A stretch of 64,000 bases of DNA from CADCTM01 sp049671305. Lineage in GTDB: Bacteria > Cyanobacteriota > Cyanobacteriia > Cyanobacteriales > Coleofasciculaceae. The notes beneath the pieces are model-generated. The model made no database searches and had not been told where the DNA came from. It worked only from the letters and a program-made list of their open reading frames with translations. The translations under genes were made by a program, and so were the position numbers. Shown here one piece after another: positions 63,135 to 64,000 of this stretch. Each line of letters opens with the position of its first letter. The first letter of the stretch is position 1. The DNA is taken from contig JBATUR010000045.1 of the NCBI GenBank assembly GCA_049671305.1, forward strand, positions 1 to 64,000. Reading direction: 5' to 3'.

Positions 63135-64000
63135 TTATTGAGCTTCGTTTATTAATTTAACGCCCAAGTCTTCAAGTTGTTGATTCATCCAATCTGTTGC
63201 CGTGGCTTCATCTGTTTCAATTGCTCTTTCTACTCCTGTTTTAGCGATTTCTAGTAGTTGCTTGGATTTGAGTTTCTGATCAAGAGACAAAATGTATTGA
63301 CTCACAATTTGTTGCTGTTTATCCTTGGCAATAAAAGGAATGATAAAATTGTCAATATCTTTTGGGTAAAGTTCTGCTTGTGCGCTTCCTGCACTTAACT
63401 TTTCTGTTTGAAGTCTTCCAATAGCTGAATTAATAACAAAACCCACATAAACCTGATCTTCTTCTTTCAGTCTGAGAATATTGACATGATTGCTTGCTAA
63501 AGCTTTTTCCTCACTCAAATATACATTGGTTCTGCCAATATTTGCTCCTGTTGTATAGATTAAAATATCATTCTTGTAAACTCTAGCCTTTTCCTGAATA
63601 TTCCAATTTTTAAAGTCTGTTCTTTTAAAGTTATCATAATCTAAATGTTGTTCTAAAATATGCCTACTATTGATTATTTTCAAACTTGCATCTTCTGAAT
63701 ATATTGGCTGTAATCCTCTTGTATTAAATTTTTGAATATCTCTAATCCTTTTAATAGATACAGCAGAAGAATAGATCGTCTCGCTCAACTCATCATACTT
63801 GGGTTGGTAATACTCAGCGTCGAGGCGACCAGAAGACAGGAACGACTCAGAAAAACTCTTGACAGCAATGGTTTTTTCAGTAGGTTGCCAGTCTTTTAAG
63901 TTGAGTTCTGATAGTAGTAAATCTTCAGCTTGTTGATAAAGTTTTTTTGAATGCTCAAGTAAGGACTTTGCAAATTGAACATTTTGCTCAATCAAAGTCT
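63135..64000 (-). CDS. hsdS: Type I restriction-modification specificity subunit S, 3' part
   Basis: Runs off the right edge; the frame is still open at 64000 upstream of the TTG at 63995. A central helical conserved region (FAKSLLEHSKKLYQQAEDLL) is followed by one target recognition domain (SSGRLDAEYYQPKYDEL through NSRHILEQHLDYDN, TTGANIGRTNVYLSEEKAL) and a C-terminal coiled coil (KQQQIVSQYILSLDQKLKSK). So this is TRD2 and the C-terminal helical spacer; TRD1 lies outside. The partner genes hsdM and hsdR are not visible. An antitoxin/RelE pair follows in the same operon. Confidence 0.88.
   Translation of the reverse strand, partial: TLIEQNVQFAKSLLEHSKKLYQQAEDLLLSELNLKDWQPTEKTIAVKSFSESFLSSGRLDAEYYQPKYDELSETIYSSAVSIKRIRDIQKFNTRGLQPIYSEDASLKIINSRHILEQHLDYDNFKRTDFKNWNIQEKARVYKNDILIYTTGANIGRTNVYLSEEKALASNHVNILRLKEEDQVYVGFVINSAIGRLQTEKLSAGSAQAELYPKDIDNFIIPFIAKDKQQQIVSQYILSLDQKLKSKQLLEIAKTGVERAIETDEATATDWMNQQLEDLGVKLINEAQ

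Overview
The window is a stretch of cyanobacterial chromosome. The evidence is the very frequent HIP1 octamer GCGATCGC, pentapeptide-repeat and TPR proteins, a thylakoid-lumen-type pentapeptide protein, a DUF1818 protein, a plant-type sucrose synthase, short dispersed palindromic repeats typical of filamentous and other large cyanobacterial genomes, and large STAND NTPases. The species is not identifiable from the sequence alone.

Layout. 0-7.6 kb: sucrose synthase, M32 carboxypeptidase, a gene-poor stretch, a DUF3368 PIN toxin overlapping a TPR protein with a fused UPF0175 antitoxin-like tail, and a Tat-exported MsrP-like molybdoenzyme. 7.6-16 kb: a small secreted protein, a terminator, a structured four-way-junction element (8362-8465), a pentapeptide protein, a Trp-rich TPR protein, a DUF790/Bax1-like nuclease, a PhoD-like phosphatase and an alpha/beta hydrolase. 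16-23.7 kb: a SWIM/SNF2 operon, PNPase and a GH10 xylanase. 23.7-33.8 kb: two paralogous exported LRR proteins with a gene remnant between them, a membrane protein, an M15-like protein, a HAD phosphatase, two tandem ABC solute-binding lipoproteins and LarB.

33.8-49.2 kb is a defence-type island interleaved with ordinary genes. It holds McrC and McrB, an ASCH protein and a GNAT-PIN-ASCH-like protein in one minus-strand operon, and a NACHT-HEAT STAND protein. After an ABC1/UbiB kinase and a repeat-rich intergenic region comes an NB-ARC/TPR NLR-like gene cut by one in-frame TGA and carrying an in-frame insertion of a palindromic repeat. A RelE/ParE-type toxin-antitoxin pair follows.

49-58 kb returns to core functions: mannose-1-phosphate guanylyltransferase, an LCP-family cell-wall ligase coupled to a lumenal pentapeptide protein, an SGNH hydrolase, RNA polymerase omega, DUF1818, tRNA-Pro(GGG), a membrane-anchored metallophosphoesterase and an unlisted 57-aa membrane peptide. 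58-62.6 kb holds a multi-PAS histidine kinase followed by a REC-GGDEF(degenerate)-EAL regulator. The right edge holds a RelE toxin, its antitoxin and the 3' half of a type I restriction specificity gene (hsdS) in one minus-strand operon.

The most novel-looking items are the TGA-split NLR with the inserted repeat, the 8362-8465 multibranched element, the GNAT-PIN-ASCH/ASCH/McrBC cassette and the TPR-UPF0175 fused antitoxin. All functions are inferred from sequence reading; no database search was run. Residue positions are approximate unless a coordinate is given.
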